From Streptomyces olivochromogenes (GTDB lineage: Bacteria; Actinomycetota; Actinomycetes; Streptomycetales; Streptomycetaceae), in NCBI RefSeq assembly GCF_021538895.1, contig NZ_JADDRL010000026.1:1-64000 (forward strand): a DNA stretch of 64,000 bases. The letters are read 5' to 3'. Below, piece after piece: positions 18,231-27,243 of the stretch. The notes under the pieces were generated by a model, which was not told the origin of the DNA, made no database searches, and worked only from the letters and a program-made list of their open reading frames with translations. The position numbers and the translations under genes are program-made. Each line of letters begins with the position of its first letter. The stretch's first letter is position 1.

Positions 18231-18358
18231 GCGTGTCTCCCCCGTTGTCGGTGCTGTAGCGGTGGCTCAGGGGCCGCGGCGAGCCGTGGCCCGGGCCGCG
18301 CTCGGGCGTGACCCGGGTCCGCGGCGGGCCGCGGCCCGTGAGCCGGACGGTGTTCGGT

Positions 18359-18724
18359 TCAGACGGCGAGCGCCTGGGCCCGGCGCTTCACCTCCGTGCC
18401 GCGATTCTCGCTCAGGGCCTGCGCGGGGGTGCCGGGCAGGGTCGGGTCGGGGGTGAAGAGCCACTCGATCATCTCTTCCACCGTGAAACCGTCGTCCCTC
18501 AGGAGCGTCAGGGTCCCGGACAGGCCCTTGACGACCTTGTCCCCGTCGATGAAGGCGGCGGGGACGTGCAGTGCTCGGTTCTCGCCCCGGCGTACGGCGA
18601 CGAGCTGGCCCTCCTTGACCAGCTGCCGCACACGTGTCACCTCGACGCCGAGTTGTTCGGCGATGTCGGGGAGGGTGAGCCAGGCGGGGACGAGAACATC
18701 AATCTTTGCGTCAATCTCGGTCAC
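18359..18724 (-). CDS. Rv2175c-type DNA-binding protein
   Basis: 121-residue protein with an N-terminal winged-helix/HTH (WLTLPDIAEQLGVEVTRVRQLVKEGQLVAVRRGEN) and a C-terminal domain (VKGLSGTLTLLRDDGFTVEEMIEWLF) characteristic of the Rv2175c family. In M. tuberculosis Rv2175c is next to, and phosphorylated by, the PASTA kinase PknL; here a PASTA kinase lies 4 kb away with the thiamine genes between. The tuberculosis phospho-site Thr-9 cannot be matched with confidence. GTG start without a clear ribosome site. The target genes are unknown. Confidence 0.85.
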   Translation of the reverse strand: MTEIDAKIDVLVPAWLTLPDIAEQLGVEVTRVRQLVKEGQLVAVRRGENRALHVPAAFIDGDKVVKGLSGTLTLLRDDGFTVEEMIEWLFTPDPTLPGTPAQALSENRGTEVKRRAQALAV

Positions 18725-18784
18725 GGCAACAGCCTGCCATCCCGGACTGACAGTCGGAAGCCGGACCCGTCCAACCTGGGGTTT

Positions 18785-20020
18785 TCATGACGCAACCGTG
18801 GCGGACTTCAGCGGCCGGGCCGGATCGGTGAGCAGGTTCGGGTCCATCGGCGCGCCGGCCTCGATGAGCCGTCGGCCCTGGGCCAGGTCGCGGGGCCGGC
18901 CCACCGCCAGCAGGGCGACCAGCCGGTTCTCGCGCAGCCAGCACACGGACCAGGCGGGCCCCGCGGGGTCGCCGCGCCACAGCAGGGTGTCGGCCGCGGG
19001 GTGGTGACCTGCGTACTGCACGAAGCGGCCGAACTGCTCCGACCAGAAGTACGGGACCGGGTCGTAGACCGCCGGGGCCTCGCCGATGATGTTGGCGGCG
19101 ACCGTGCGCGGGCCCTGGAGCGCGTTGTCCCAGTGGTGGACCAGCAGCCGCTCGCCGTACCGCCGGGACGGGAAGGAGGCGCAGTCGCCGACCGCATACA
19201 CGTCCGGGGCCGAGGTGCGCAGGTGGTCGTCGGCGACGATCTCGTGGCGGTCACCCAGCTCGATGCCGGAGTCCGCGAGCCATGCGGTGGCGGGGCGCGC
19301 GCCGATGCCGACGACCACGGCGCCGGCGGGCAGCCGCGTGCCGTCGTCGAGCAGCACCGCGCCCGGCTCGACGCGCGCCACGCGCGCGTGGGTGCGCAAC
19401 TCGGCGCCGCTGTCGGCGTACCAGGCCGTCATCGGCGCGGCCACCTCGGCGGGGAGTGCTCCCGCGAGCGGGCGGTCGGCGGCCTCGACGACGGTCACCG
19501 CGCAGCCGGCCTCGCGGGCCGCCGTGGCGAACTCGGCGCCGATCCAGCCCGCGCCGACGACCACGATGTCGTGCTGCCGGGCGAGCACCGGCCGCAGCCG
19601 TTCGGCGTCGTCCAGGGTGCGCAGCAGGTGCACCCCGGGGACGCCCTCCGCACCGGGCAGCCGCATCGGTTCAGCACCGGTCGCGAGGACCAGGACGTCG
19701 TACGGCTCGGGACCGGCCTCGGTGTCCAGTTCGTGGTCGCCGGGGCGGATGCCGAGCGCCTCGCGGCCCAGCAGGAGGTCGATGCCGAGCGCGTCGAAGT
19801 CCACCTCGAAGGCGGAGCCCTCGGCCTTGCCGAGCAGCACGGCCTTGGACAGGGGCGGCCGGTCGTACGGCTGGTGCGGCTCCGCGCCGATCAGGGTGAC
19901 GGTGCCGGTGAAGCCCTGTTCCCGCAGGGCCACCGCGGTCTGCACCCCGGCCATGCCCGCGCCGACGACGACCACGCGCCGCCCCTGCGACCTGCTGTGT
20001 TGCTGCGTCTGCTCGCTCAC
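18785..20020 (-). CDS. FAD-dependent ferredoxin-reductase-like oxidoreductase
   Basis: 411-residue pyridine nucleotide-disulfide oxidoreductase fold of the BphA4/ThcD ferredoxin-reductase type. The FAD motif is VVVVGAGMAGVQTAVALREQG near residue 17, the NAD(P)-binding motif VVVGAGWIGAEFATAAREAG near 150, and the second FAD contact DVYAVGDCASFP near 275. C-terminal segments VHHWDNALQGP and PYFWSEQFG are typical of this subgroup. No ferredoxin or oxygenase lies next to it, so its electron acceptor is unknown. It faces away from the small gene at 20053. Confidence 0.9.
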   Translation of the reverse strand: MSEQTQQHSRSQGRRVVVVGAGMAGVQTAVALREQGFTGTVTLIGAEPHQPYDRPPLSKAVLLGKAEGSAFEVDFDALGIDLLLGREALGIRPGDHELDTEAGPEPYDVLVLATGAEPMRLPGAEGVPGVHLLRTLDDAERLRPVLARQHDIVVVGAGWIGAEFATAAREAGCAVTVVEAADRPLAGALPAEVAAPMTAWYADSGAELRTHARVARVEPGAVLLDDGTRLPAGAVVVGIGARPATAWLADSGIELGDRHEIVADDHLRTSAPDVYAVGDCASFPSRRYGERLLVHHWDNALQGPRTVAANIIGEAPAVYDPVPYFWSEQFGRFVQYAGHHPAADTLLWRGDPAGPAWSVCWLRENRLVALLAVGRPRDLAQGRRLIEAGAPMDPNLLTDPARPLKSATVAS

Positions 20021-20052
20021 CTGATCACCATAGACAACTGACGAACCGTCAG

Positions 20053-20433
20053 TCAGCGCTCAGGCCGAGTGACGTGCTCCACAACGGCTTCCTGCGCGGC
20101 GACTTCTTCCACGACGCTCGTGCCGCTGCCGGGCCCCGACTCCCACTCCCAGCTCTCGTCGAGCCGCACCCGGCCGTCGGGCAGTTCGACGACCGTCGAG
20201 ACGCAGTGCCCGGACGAGGTGGTCCCGTCGTGCTTGAGCTGGACGTACCGGAAGTCGAGCCGGTCGCCCTGCCGGGTACCCACGAGGTGCCCGCGCACGA
20301 CGTCGCCGCCCGCGTAGTCGGCCCAGATCTCGCCGTTCTTCTCGTGGTACGCGAACCGGGTGCGGGTACCCACCTGACCTGGGGCTTGATCCGCGACGGG
20401 GGCGAGGATCAGACCGTCGAGCGAGCGGGCCAT
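20053..20433 (-). CDS. Conserved hypothetical lipocalin-like/DUF1579-like small protein
   Basis: 126-residue soluble protein, probably a beta-barrel: alternating strands such as TRFAYHEKNGEIWADYAGGDVVRGHLVG, DRLDFRYVQLKHDG, GHCVSTVVELPDGRVRLDESWEW. I know this layout from actinobacterial proteins sometimes named after N-acetylglutamate synthase, without evidence for that activity. ATG at 20433 is chosen because GGGAG lies nine bases upstream; an ATG 33 bases further upstream is possible. It is divergent from the TPP riboswitch and thiO. Confidence 0.7.
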   Translation of the reverse strand: MARSLDGLILAPVADQAPGQVGTRTRFAYHEKNGEIWADYAGGDVVRGHLVGTRQGDRLDFRYVQLKHDGTTSSGHCVSTVVELPDGRVRLDESWEWESGPGSGTSVVEEVAAQEAVVEHVTRPER

Positions 20434-20494
20434 GAACGGAGGCTCCCTTACTGAGGAAAACGGCACGGGCTAGGGTGGCCAACGTACAAGCACT

Positions 20495-20583
20495 CGCGGG
20501 AGCCCGGACGCACCGGGCTGAGAGGGAGGCTGGCGGCCTCCGACCGTACGAACCTGATCCGGGTCATGCCGGCGAAGGGAGGG
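20495..20583 (+). promoter_or_regulatory. TPP (THI-element) riboswitch controlling thiOSG
   Basis: All conserved blocks of the thi-box are present in order: GGGAGCCC, CTGAGAGG after a GC stem, a variable hairpin (GGAGGCTGGCGGCCTCC), ACGAACCTGATC, and CCGGGTCATGCCGGCGAAGG. The 3' end (AGGGAGGGG, 20577-20584) is also the only ribosome site for thiO, ten bases before its ATG, so TPP binding probably blocks translation initiation. This is direct sequence recognition of a known RNA family. Confidence 0.95.
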
Positions 20584-20594
20584 GCTGGACGCCC

Positions 20595-21755
20595 ATGTCG
20601 TCACGTACGTCAGACGTCCTCGTCATCGGGGGCGGAATCATCGGCCTGGTCACGGCCTGGCGGGCGGCGCAACGCGGGTTCGCCACCGCCGTGGTGGACC
20701 CGGAGCCCGGCGGCGGGGCCGCCCAGGTGGCGGCCGGGATGCTGGCCGCGGTCACCGAACTGCACTACGGCGAGCAGACGCTGCTCGGGCTGAACCTGGA
20801 GTCGGCCCGCCGCTACCCGGACTTCGCGGCCGAACTCACCGACCTGACCGGCCACGACCTCGGCTACCGCCGCTGCGGCACCCTGGCCGTCGCGCTGGAC
20901 GCCGACGACCGTGCCCATCTGCGCGAACTGCACGCCCTGCAGCTGCGGTCGGGGCTGGACGCCGAGTGGCTGTCCGGGCGGGACTGCCGCCGCCTCGAAC
21001 CGATGCTCGCGCCGGGTGTGCGCGGCGGGCTGCGGGTGGACGGCGACCACCAGATCGACCCGCGACGGCTGGCGGCCGCCCTGGTGGACGCCTGCCAGCG
21101 GGCGGGCGTGGTGTTCCACCGCGCGTGGGTGGACCGGCTCGACGTGGTACGCGGCCGGGCGGCCGGCGTCACCACGACGGACGGCACCGCGCTGGGCGCG
21201 GACCAGGTGGTGCTCGCGGCCGGCAGCCTGAGCGGTCGGCTCGCGGGTGTGCCGGACGAGGTGCTGCCGCCGGTGCGGCCGGTGAAGGGCCAGGTGGTGC
21301 GGCTGACCGTGCCGCGGCGGTACGCGCCGTTCCTGAGCCGCACCGTGCGGGCCATGGTGCGCGGCAGCCATGTCTACCTGGTGGCCCGGGAGAACGGCGA
21401 GCTGGTCGTGGGGGCGACCAGCGAGGAGCTGGGCTGGGACACGACGGTGACCGCGGGCGGTGTGTACGAGCTGCTGCGCGACGCCCACGAACTGGTCCCG
21501 GGGATCACCGAACTGCCGCTGACCGAGACGCGGGCCGGGCTGCGGCCCGGTACCCCGGACAACGCGCCGCTGCTCGGCCCCACCCCTCTGGACGGGCTGC
21601 TGCTGGCCACCGGGCACTTCCGCAACGGCGTGCTGCTCACGCCGGTCACCGGTGACGCCATGGCGCACGTCCTGGCCACCGGTGAACTCCCGGAGGTGGC
21701 CCGCCCCTTCACGCCCCAGCGCTTCGGCGCCGTCCTCACGGAGCAGCCCGCATGA
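20595..21755 (+). CDS. thiO: Glycine oxidase ThiO
   Basis: FAD-dependent oxidase converting glycine to the imine used for the thiazole ring in aerobic thiamine synthesis. 386 residues with the DAO-family Rossmann motif VLVIGGGIIGLVTAWRAAQRG, QVAAGMLAAVTE, the substrate-domain segment VRPVKGQVVRL and C-terminal TRAGLRPGTPDNAPLLGPT and GHFRNGVLLTP. ATG at 20595 sits right after the TPP riboswitch whose 3' strand supplies the ribosome site. Its stop overlaps thiS by four bases. Confidence 0.95.
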   Translation: MSSRTSDVLVIGGGIIGLVTAWRAAQRGFATAVVDPEPGGGAAQVAAGMLAAVTELHYGEQTLLGLNLESARRYPDFAAELTDLTGHDLGYRRCGTLAVALDADDRAHLRELHALQLRSGLDAEWLSGRDCRRLEPMLAPGVRGGLRVDGDHQIDPRRLAAALVDACQRAGVVFHRAWVDRLDVVRGRAAGVTTTDGTALGADQVVLAAGSLSGRLAGVPDEVLPPVRPVKGQVVRLTVPRRYAPFLSRTVRAMVRGSHVYLVARENGELVVGATSEELGWDTTVTAGGVYELLRDAHELVPGITELPLTETRAGLRPGTPDNAPLLGPTPLDGLLLATGHFRNGVLLTPVTGDAMAHVLATGELPEVARPFTPQRFGAVLTEQPA

Positions 21756-21964
21756 TCCTCTCCGTCAGCATCTCCGTCAACGGCGAGCGCCGGGAGATCG
21801 CGCCCGGCACCGCTCTCGACACCCTGGTGCGGTCCCTCACCCCGGCGCCGTCCGGGGTGGCCGCCGCGCTCAACGAAACCGTCGTCCCGCGCGCGCAGTG
21901 GTCCGCCACGGCCCTGGCCGAGGGGGACCGCGTGGAAGTCCTCACCGCCGTGCAAGGAGGCTGA
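21752..21964 (+). CDS. thiS: Sulfur carrier protein ThiS
   Basis: 70-residue ubiquitin-like carrier that delivers sulfur as a C-terminal thiocarboxylate to ThiG. It has the beta-grasp pattern and ends in VQGG, the Gly-Gly needed for adenylation. Start overlaps thiO (ATGA), and thiG begins three bases after the stop, so the three are one operon. No thiF is in the window; MoeB-type enzymes elsewhere would have to activate it. Confidence 0.95.
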   Translation: MILSVSISVNGERREIAPGTALDTLVRSLTPAPSGVAAALNETVVPRAQWSATALAEGDRVEVLTAVQGG

Positions 21965-22762
<798 letters not shown>

Positions 22763-22860
22763 GGCCGCCTTCCGGTCGCTTCCCGTCGCGCAACAGTCAC
22801 AGGTCTGCTGCATTCCGTCCCCCGTGCGGCGCAACGGGCGGGTGTGTCGGTCTCGGCTCG

Positions 22861-22866
22861 TACACT
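22861..22866 (+). promoter_or_regulatory. -10 element of a leaderless kinase transcript
   Basis: TACACT ends seven bases before the GTG at 22874, the spacing expected when transcription starts at the start codon. No ribosome site precedes this GTG. A convincing -35 is not visible. Confidence 0.45.
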
Positions 22867-22873
22867 CACCTGC

Positions 22874-24811
22874 GTGGATACGACCCTTCAGGACCCGCTC
22901 GTCGGGCAGGTGCTCGACAGCCGTTACCGCGTCGACGCGAGGATCGCGGTCGGTGGCATGGCCACGGTCTACCGGGCCCTGGACACCCGCCTGGACCGGG
23001 TCCTCGCGCTGAAGGTGATGCACCCGACGCTGGCCGCCGACGGCTCCTTCGTCGAGCGGTTCATCCGGGAGGCGAAGTCCGTCGCCCGACTGGCGCACCC
23101 CAATGTCGTGCAGGTCTTCGACCAGGGGACCGACGGGTCGTACGTGTATCTCGCCATGGAGTACATCGCCGGGTGCACCCTGCGCGACGTGCTGCGCGAC
23201 CGCGGGGCCCTGCAGCCGCGGGCCGCGCTGGACATCCTGGAGCCGGTGCTCGCCGCGCTCGGCGCCGCGCACCGCGCCGGGTTCGTGCACCGGGACATGA
23301 AGCCCGAGAACGTCCTCATAGGGGACGACGGCCGGGTCAAGGTGGCCGACTTCGGGCTCGTGCGGTCCGTGGACACGGTGACCAGCACCACCGGTGCCGT
23401 GCTCGGGACCGTGTCGTATCTCGCGCCGGAGCAGATCGAGCACGGCACCGCCGACCCCCGCGTCGACGTGTACGCCTGCGGTGTCGTCCTGTACGAGATG
23501 CTGACCGGCGGGAAGCCGCACGCCGGGGACTCCCCGGCCCAGGTGCTCTACAAGCACATCCACGAGGACGTGCCGCCGCCCTCGGCCACCGTGCCGGGGC
23601 TGCCGTACGCGCTGGACGAGCTGGTCGCCGCGGCCACCGCGCGCACCCCGGACATCCGGCCGCAGGACGCCGTGGCGCTGCTCGCCCTGGTGCGGGAGGC
23701 CCGCGCGGGGCTCAGCGACGCCCAGCTGGACGCCGTGCCGCCGCAGGCGATCTCCGCCGAGCACGACAGCGCCGAGGACCGGACGAGTGTGATCCCGCGC
23801 TCGCTGACCGTGCCCCGTCTGCTGCCGGTCAACCCGATCGACGACCACGCGGGCGTGGGCGGCGCGGGGGTCGACCGGACCAGCCGGCTGGAGGCGCCGC
23901 CCGCTCCGCCGCGGCGGCTGACGCGGCCCCGGCGCGGGCTCGTGACGGTCATCGCGGCCGTGCTGGTGGTCTTCGGCGTCGGCGCCGGTGTCTGGTACAT
24001 CAACTCCGGCCAGTTCACCCGGGTTCCGCCGCTGCTGGCCAAGACCGAGGCGCAGGCGAAGGCGCGGCTGGAGCAGGACGGGCTCGACGTCAAGCGGGTC
24101 GAGCACGAGTACAACGACACGGTCAAGCGTGGCACGGTCATCAGCACCGACCCGAAGGCCGGTGCCCGGATCCGCAGCAACGACTCCGTGACGCTCACCA
24201 TCTCCCTCGGCCCCGAGATCGTGCGGGTCCCGGACCTGACGGGCCGGCGGCTCGACAAGGCGCAGGACCTGCTGAAGAAGAACGCGCTGGAGCCGGGCAT
24301 GGTGACCCGGGAGTTCAGCGACAGCGTCGACAAGGGCACGGTGATCCGTACCGAGCCCGGCGCCGGCACCAAGCGGCACGCGGGCTCGGCGATCGCGCTC
24401 GTCGTCAGCAAGGGCAGCCCGGTCGACGTCCCGGACGTCACCGACGAGGACCTGGACAGCGCGCGGTCGGACCTTCAGGACGCCGGTCTCCAGGTGAAGA
24501 TCGCCCCGCAGCGGGTCAACTCCGAGTACGACAAGGGGAAGGTCGCCCTGCAGACGCCCAAGGGCGACAGCGAGGCGGCCGAGGGCGACACGGTGACCCT
24601 GACGCTTTCCAAGGGCCCGGAGATGATCGAGGTTCCGGACGTGGTCGGCGACAGCGTCGACGACGCGAAGCGGACGCTTCAGGACGCCGGTTTCGAGGTC
24701 GATGTGGACCGCGGGCTGCTCGGGCTGTTCGGCGACACCGTGAAGAAGCAGTCGGTGGGCGGCGGCGACACGGCGCCCAAGGGGTCGACGATCACGATCA
24801 CCATCCGGTGA
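22874..24811 (+). CDS. PASTA-domain Ser/Thr protein kinase (PknL/PknB type)
   Basis: 645-residue receptor kinase. The kinase domain (about residues 12-275) has the glycine loop IAVGGMATVYRA, the catalytic Lys in LALKVM, HRDMKPEN, DFG and the GTVSYLAPEQ activation segment. A disordered juxtamembrane part follows, one membrane helix (VTVIAAVLVVFGVGAGVWYI near 365) and four extracytoplasmic PASTA repeats. Such kinases sense muropeptides or lipid II. Proximity to the Rv2175c homologue and to the class II DAHP synthase recalls the tuberculosis pknL locus. The GTG is chosen for the leaderless promoter. Confidence 0.93.
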   Translation: MDTTLQDPLVGQVLDSRYRVDARIAVGGMATVYRALDTRLDRVLALKVMHPTLAADGSFVERFIREAKSVARLAHPNVVQVFDQGTDGSYVYLAMEYIAGCTLRDVLRDRGALQPRAALDILEPVLAALGAAHRAGFVHRDMKPENVLIGDDGRVKVADFGLVRSVDTVTSTTGAVLGTVSYLAPEQIEHGTADPRVDVYACGVVLYEMLTGGKPHAGDSPAQVLYKHIHEDVPPPSATVPGLPYALDELVAAATARTPDIRPQDAVALLALVREARAGLSDAQLDAVPPQAISAEHDSAEDRTSVIPRSLTVPRLLPVNPIDDHAGVGGAGVDRTSRLEAPPAPPRRLTRPRRGLVTVIAAVLVVFGVGAGVWYINSGQFTRVPPLLAKTEAQAKARLEQDGLDVKRVEHEYNDTVKRGTVISTDPKAGARIRSNDSVTLTISLGPEIVRVPDLTGRRLDKAQDLLKKNALEPGMVTREFSDSVDKGTVIRTEPGAGTKRHAGSAIALVVSKGSPVDVPDVTDEDLDSARSDLQDAGLQVKIAPQRVNSEYDKGKVALQTPKGDSEAAEGDTVTLTLSKGPEMIEVPDVVGDSVDDAKRTLQDAGFEVDVDRGLLGLFGDTVKKQSVGGGDTAPKGSTITITIR

Positions 24812-24845
24812 CCTCGGGCGGCGGCCCGCATGACACCCTGAACAG

Positions 24846-25736
24846 GTGAGCAGTCAGCAGTCCGGTGCCGCCCCCGGCCCCTCCCGCAATCCCGTCGGCG
24901 GCCATGTGCCGGTGGCCGGCGGGCTCCACTCCGTGGGCCTGTCCTACGCCCGTGACCTCAAGGCCGAGACCGTGCAGGTCTTCGTCGCCAACCCGCGCGG
25001 CTGGGCCACCCCGGTCGGCAACCCTCGGCAGGACGAGGAGTTCCGGGCGGCGTGCGCGGCCGAGGGGATCCCGGCGTACGTGCACGCCCCCTACCTGATC
25101 AACTTCGGCTCGCACACCGCGGCGACCGTGGAGAAGTCGGTGGAGTCGCTCAGGCACTCGCTGCGGCGGGGCCGCGAGATCGGCGCCCTCGGTGTGGTCG
25201 TGCACACCGGGAGCGCCACGGGCGGGCGTGAGCGGTCGGTGGCGCTGAAGCAGGTGCGCGAGTACCTGCTGCCGCTGCTGGACGAGCTCACCCACGACGA
25301 CGATCCGTTCCTGCTGCTGGAGTCGACCGCGGGCCAGGGGGCCTCGCTGTGCTCCCGCACCTGGGACTTCGGGCCGTACTTCGAGGCGCTGGACGCGCAT
25401 CCCCGGCTGGGCGTGTGCCTGGACACCTGTCACATCTTCGCCGCCGGGCACGACCTGACCGGCCCGTCGGGCATGCACCGGACGCTGGACCTGCTCGTGG
25501 AGACGGTCGGCGAGGGGCGGCTGAAGCTGATCCACGCCAACGACTCCAAGGACGTGGTCGGCGCGCACAAGGACCGGCACGAGAACATCGGTGCCGGTCA
25601 CATCGGTGAGGATCCCTTCCGGGCGCTGATGACCCACCCCGCGACCGAGGGCGTACCGCTGATCATCGAGACGCCCGGGGGCAAGGAGGGGCACGCGGCG
25701 GACGTGGAGCGGCTGAAGAAACTGCGCGATTCCTGA
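24846..25736 (+). CDS. nfo: Endonuclease IV (AP endonuclease family 2)
   Basis: Zinc-dependent AP endonuclease of base-excision repair, 296 residues. The TIM barrel shows VQVFVANPRGW, YVHAPYLINFGSH, LGVVVHTGSATG, LLLESTAGQG, VCLDTCHIFAAGHDL, LIHANDSKDVVGAHKDRHENIGAGHIG and PLIIETPG, containing the trinuclear-zinc His, Glu and Asp ligands. GTG start 34 bases after the kinase stop; possibly cotranscribed with it. Confidence 0.93.
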   Translation: MSSQQSGAAPGPSRNPVGGHVPVAGGLHSVGLSYARDLKAETVQVFVANPRGWATPVGNPRQDEEFRAACAAEGIPAYVHAPYLINFGSHTAATVEKSVESLRHSLRRGREIGALGVVVHTGSATGGRERSVALKQVREYLLPLLDELTHDDDPFLLLESTAGQGASLCSRTWDFGPYFEALDAHPRLGVCLDTCHIFAAGHDLTGPSGMHRTLDLLVETVGEGRLKLIHANDSKDVVGAHKDRHENIGAGHIGEDPFRALMTHPATEGVPLIIETPGGKEGHAADVERLKKLRDS

Positions 25737-25740
25737 TGCG

Positions 25741-25769
25741 TTGAGGAATACCCCAGGGGGGTATACGGT
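25741..25769 (+). promoter_or_regulatory. Promoter of the DUF4396 gene
   Basis: TTGAGG (25741-25746) and TACGGT (25764-25769) are 17 bases apart. The spacer is filled by a CsoR-like dyad, the standard geometry for metal-released repression. It begins five bases after the nfo stop codon. Confidence 0.6.
25748..25764. promoter_or_regulatory. CsoR-like operator
   Basis: Arms ATACCCC and GGGGTAT flank AGG. The pattern matches G/C-tract dyads with flanking TA bases bound by the CsoR/RcnR/CstR family, including Streptomyces CsoR copper operators. It lies between the -35 and -10 of the DUF4396 promoter. No csoR gene is in the window. Confidence 0.68.
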
Positions 25770-25791
25770 TCCTGTCCGGTGCAGGAACCGT
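25765..25791 (+). repeat. Hairpin at the start of the DUF4396 leader
   Basis: Arms ACGGTTCCTG and CAGGAACCGT pair perfectly around a seven-base loop. The stem begins inside the -10 region and covers the expected transcription start. It may stabilise the leader or be a second binding site. Confidence 0.5.
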
Positions 25792-25813
25792 CGTCAGGTA
25801 TTGGGGGACTCTC

Positions 25814-26389
25814 ATGCAACACGAAGCACATGAGACGCATACGGAACACGGTCTCCACCACGCTCACGAGGAGCACGCGCACACCGGTACCTATCAGGAG
25901 CACGCGCACCACAGCGCCCACGAGGGCCACGCACACCACGGCGCGGCCGGCTCCGCCTCCTGGTCCATGGCCGCGCAGGCCACGCTGCACTGCCTCACCG
26001 GCTGCGCCATCGGCGAGGTGCTCGGCATGGTGATCGGCACGGCGCTCGGCTGGGGCAACCTGCCGACGACCGTCCTGGCGATCGTGCTCGCGTTCTTCTT
26101 CGGCTACTCGCTGACGCTGCGCGGCGTCCTGAAGGCGGGCGTCGACTTCCGCACCGCCTTCAGGGTCGCGCTGGCCGCGGACACCCTGTCCATCGCCGTG
26201 ATGGAGCTGATCGACAACGGCGTGATCCTGTTCTGGCCGAACGCGATGGACGCCCAGCTGTCCGACCTGCTGTTCTGGGCCTCGCTGGCGATCTCGCTCG
26301 CGGTGGCCTTCGTGGTCACGACGCCGGTCAACAAGTGGACGATCGGCCGGGGCAAGGGCCATGCGGTGGTGCACCAGTACCACCACTGA
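25814..26389 (+). CDS. His-rich DUF4396 membrane protein, probably metal-responsive
   Basis: 191-residue protein. The first 43 residues carry about 16 histidines in HxH and HH pairs (for example HGLHHAHEEHAHT), a likely metal-binding tail. Four membrane helices follow (about 52-75, 82-103, 113-140, 147-168), the DUF4396 domain, with Cys-59 and Cys-63 in the first (HCLTGCAIGE). The promoter carries a CsoR-like dyad, which points to copper or a related thiophilic ion. Export, storage or import are all possible; the family has no established function. GGGGGA precedes the ATG. Confidence 0.85.
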   Translation: MQHEAHETHTEHGLHHAHEEHAHTGTYQEHAHHSAHEGHAHHGAAGSASWSMAAQATLHCLTGCAIGEVLGMVIGTALGWGNLPTTVLAIVLAFFFGYSLTLRGVLKAGVDFRTAFRVALAADTLSIAVMELIDNGVILFWPNAMDAQLSDLLFWASLAISLAVAFVVTTPVNKWTIGRGKGHAVVHQYHH

Positions 26390-26426
26390 CCGCACCGACC
26401 GCCGCGGGCGGCCGACCGGGGGGGCG

Positions 26427-27068
26427 TCAGAGCTCGGGGCCGTCCCCGGGCTCCTCCTGGTAGGAGTAGCGCTGTTCCTTCCAGGGGTCGCCGATGTTGT
26501 GATAGCCGCGCTCCTCCCAGAAGCCGCGGCGGTCGGCGGTCATGTACTCGACGCCGCGGACCCACTTGGGGCCCTTCCAGGCGTACAGATGAGGCACCAC
26601 CAGGCGGACCGGGAAGCCGTGCTCGGCGGTGAGGAGCTCACCGTCCTTGTGGGTGGCGAAGAGCGTGCGGTCGGCGGCGAAGTCCGCCAGGCGCAGGTTC
26701 GAACTGAAGCCGTACTCGGCCCAGACCATCACATGGGTGACGTTCGGGGCGGGCGGAGCGCTCTCCAGGATGGTCCGCGCCGGGATGCCGCCCCATTCGG
26801 CGCCGAGCATGCTGAACTTCGTCACGCAGTGCAGATCGGCCACGACGGTGGTGTACGGCAGGGCCGTGAACTCCTCGTGGTTCCAGCAGTGCTTCTCGCC
26901 GTCGGCAGTGGCGCCGAAGACCCTGAACTCCCAGCGCTCGGGCCGGAACTTGGGTACCGGGCCGTAGTGAGTGACCGGCCAGCCCCGCTGCAGTCGCTGT
27001 CCCGGCGGAAGCACGGACGCTACGGCCTCTCCGGATTCTCCAGACGCGCGCTCCACCGGATGACCCAT
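26427..27068 (-). CDS. Sulfite oxidase-like molybdopterin oxidoreductase
   Basis: 213-residue oxidoreductase molybdopterin-binding domain, similar to YedY/MsrP and plant-type sulfite oxidase cores. The molybdenum-ligand Cys is in VADLHCVTKFS; the AEYGFSSNLRL and GFPVRLVVPHLYAWKGPKWV segments are typical. No Tat signal or heme domain is present, so it is probably cytoplasmic. ATG at 27068 is preferred over a start 60 bases upstream because of AGGA at a normal distance. It converges with the DUF4396 gene and is divergent from bfr. Confidence 0.85.
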   Translation of the reverse strand: MGHPVERASGESGEAVASVLPPGQRLQRGWPVTHYGPVPKFRPERWEFRVFGATADGEKHCWNHEEFTALPYTTVVADLHCVTKFSMLGAEWGGIPARTILESAPPAPNVTHVMVWAEYGFSSNLRLADFAADRTLFATHKDGELLTAEHGFPVRLVVPHLYAWKGPKWVRGVEYMTADRRGFWEERGYHNIGDPWKEQRYSYQEEPGDGPEL

Positions 27069-27147
27069 GACTCCATCCTGACAGACCCGGAGCAGTGCAT
27101 CTGACCAGGCAGCCCTTGAATCGGACAAGTCGCAACAACAAAGGACT

Positions 27148-27160
27148 TACTTACTAAGTA
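27148..27160. promoter_or_regulatory. AT-rich palindrome between the sulfite-oxidase-like gene and bfr
   Basis: Arms TACTTA and TAAGTA flank one C, inside a longer run with three ACTTAC copies (27145-27170). The A/T content is striking against the local background. It lies 84 bases before the bfr start and 80 bases before the divergent gene, suitable for a TetR- or MarR-type repressor acting on either promoter. Confidence 0.5.
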
Positions 27161-27243
27161 CGCACTTACTGGACGATCTTCGGAGCCGGTGCAATCATTC
27201 CGCCGCAACCTCCCCATTCCTCCCAGGCGGAAGGAGCCTCGCG

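Noticed and set aside
17559-18311. ATG with an excellent AGGAGGAGG upstream on the plus strand
   Set aside because: The frame lies antisense to thiE and its product shows no family features. The G-rich word is part of the GGACAGG repeat region.
18231-18358. Dense GC inverted words between thiE and the Rv2175c-like gene
   Set aside because: Several overlapping GCGGGCC/GGCCCGC pairs exist but none forms one dominant stem; likely composition.
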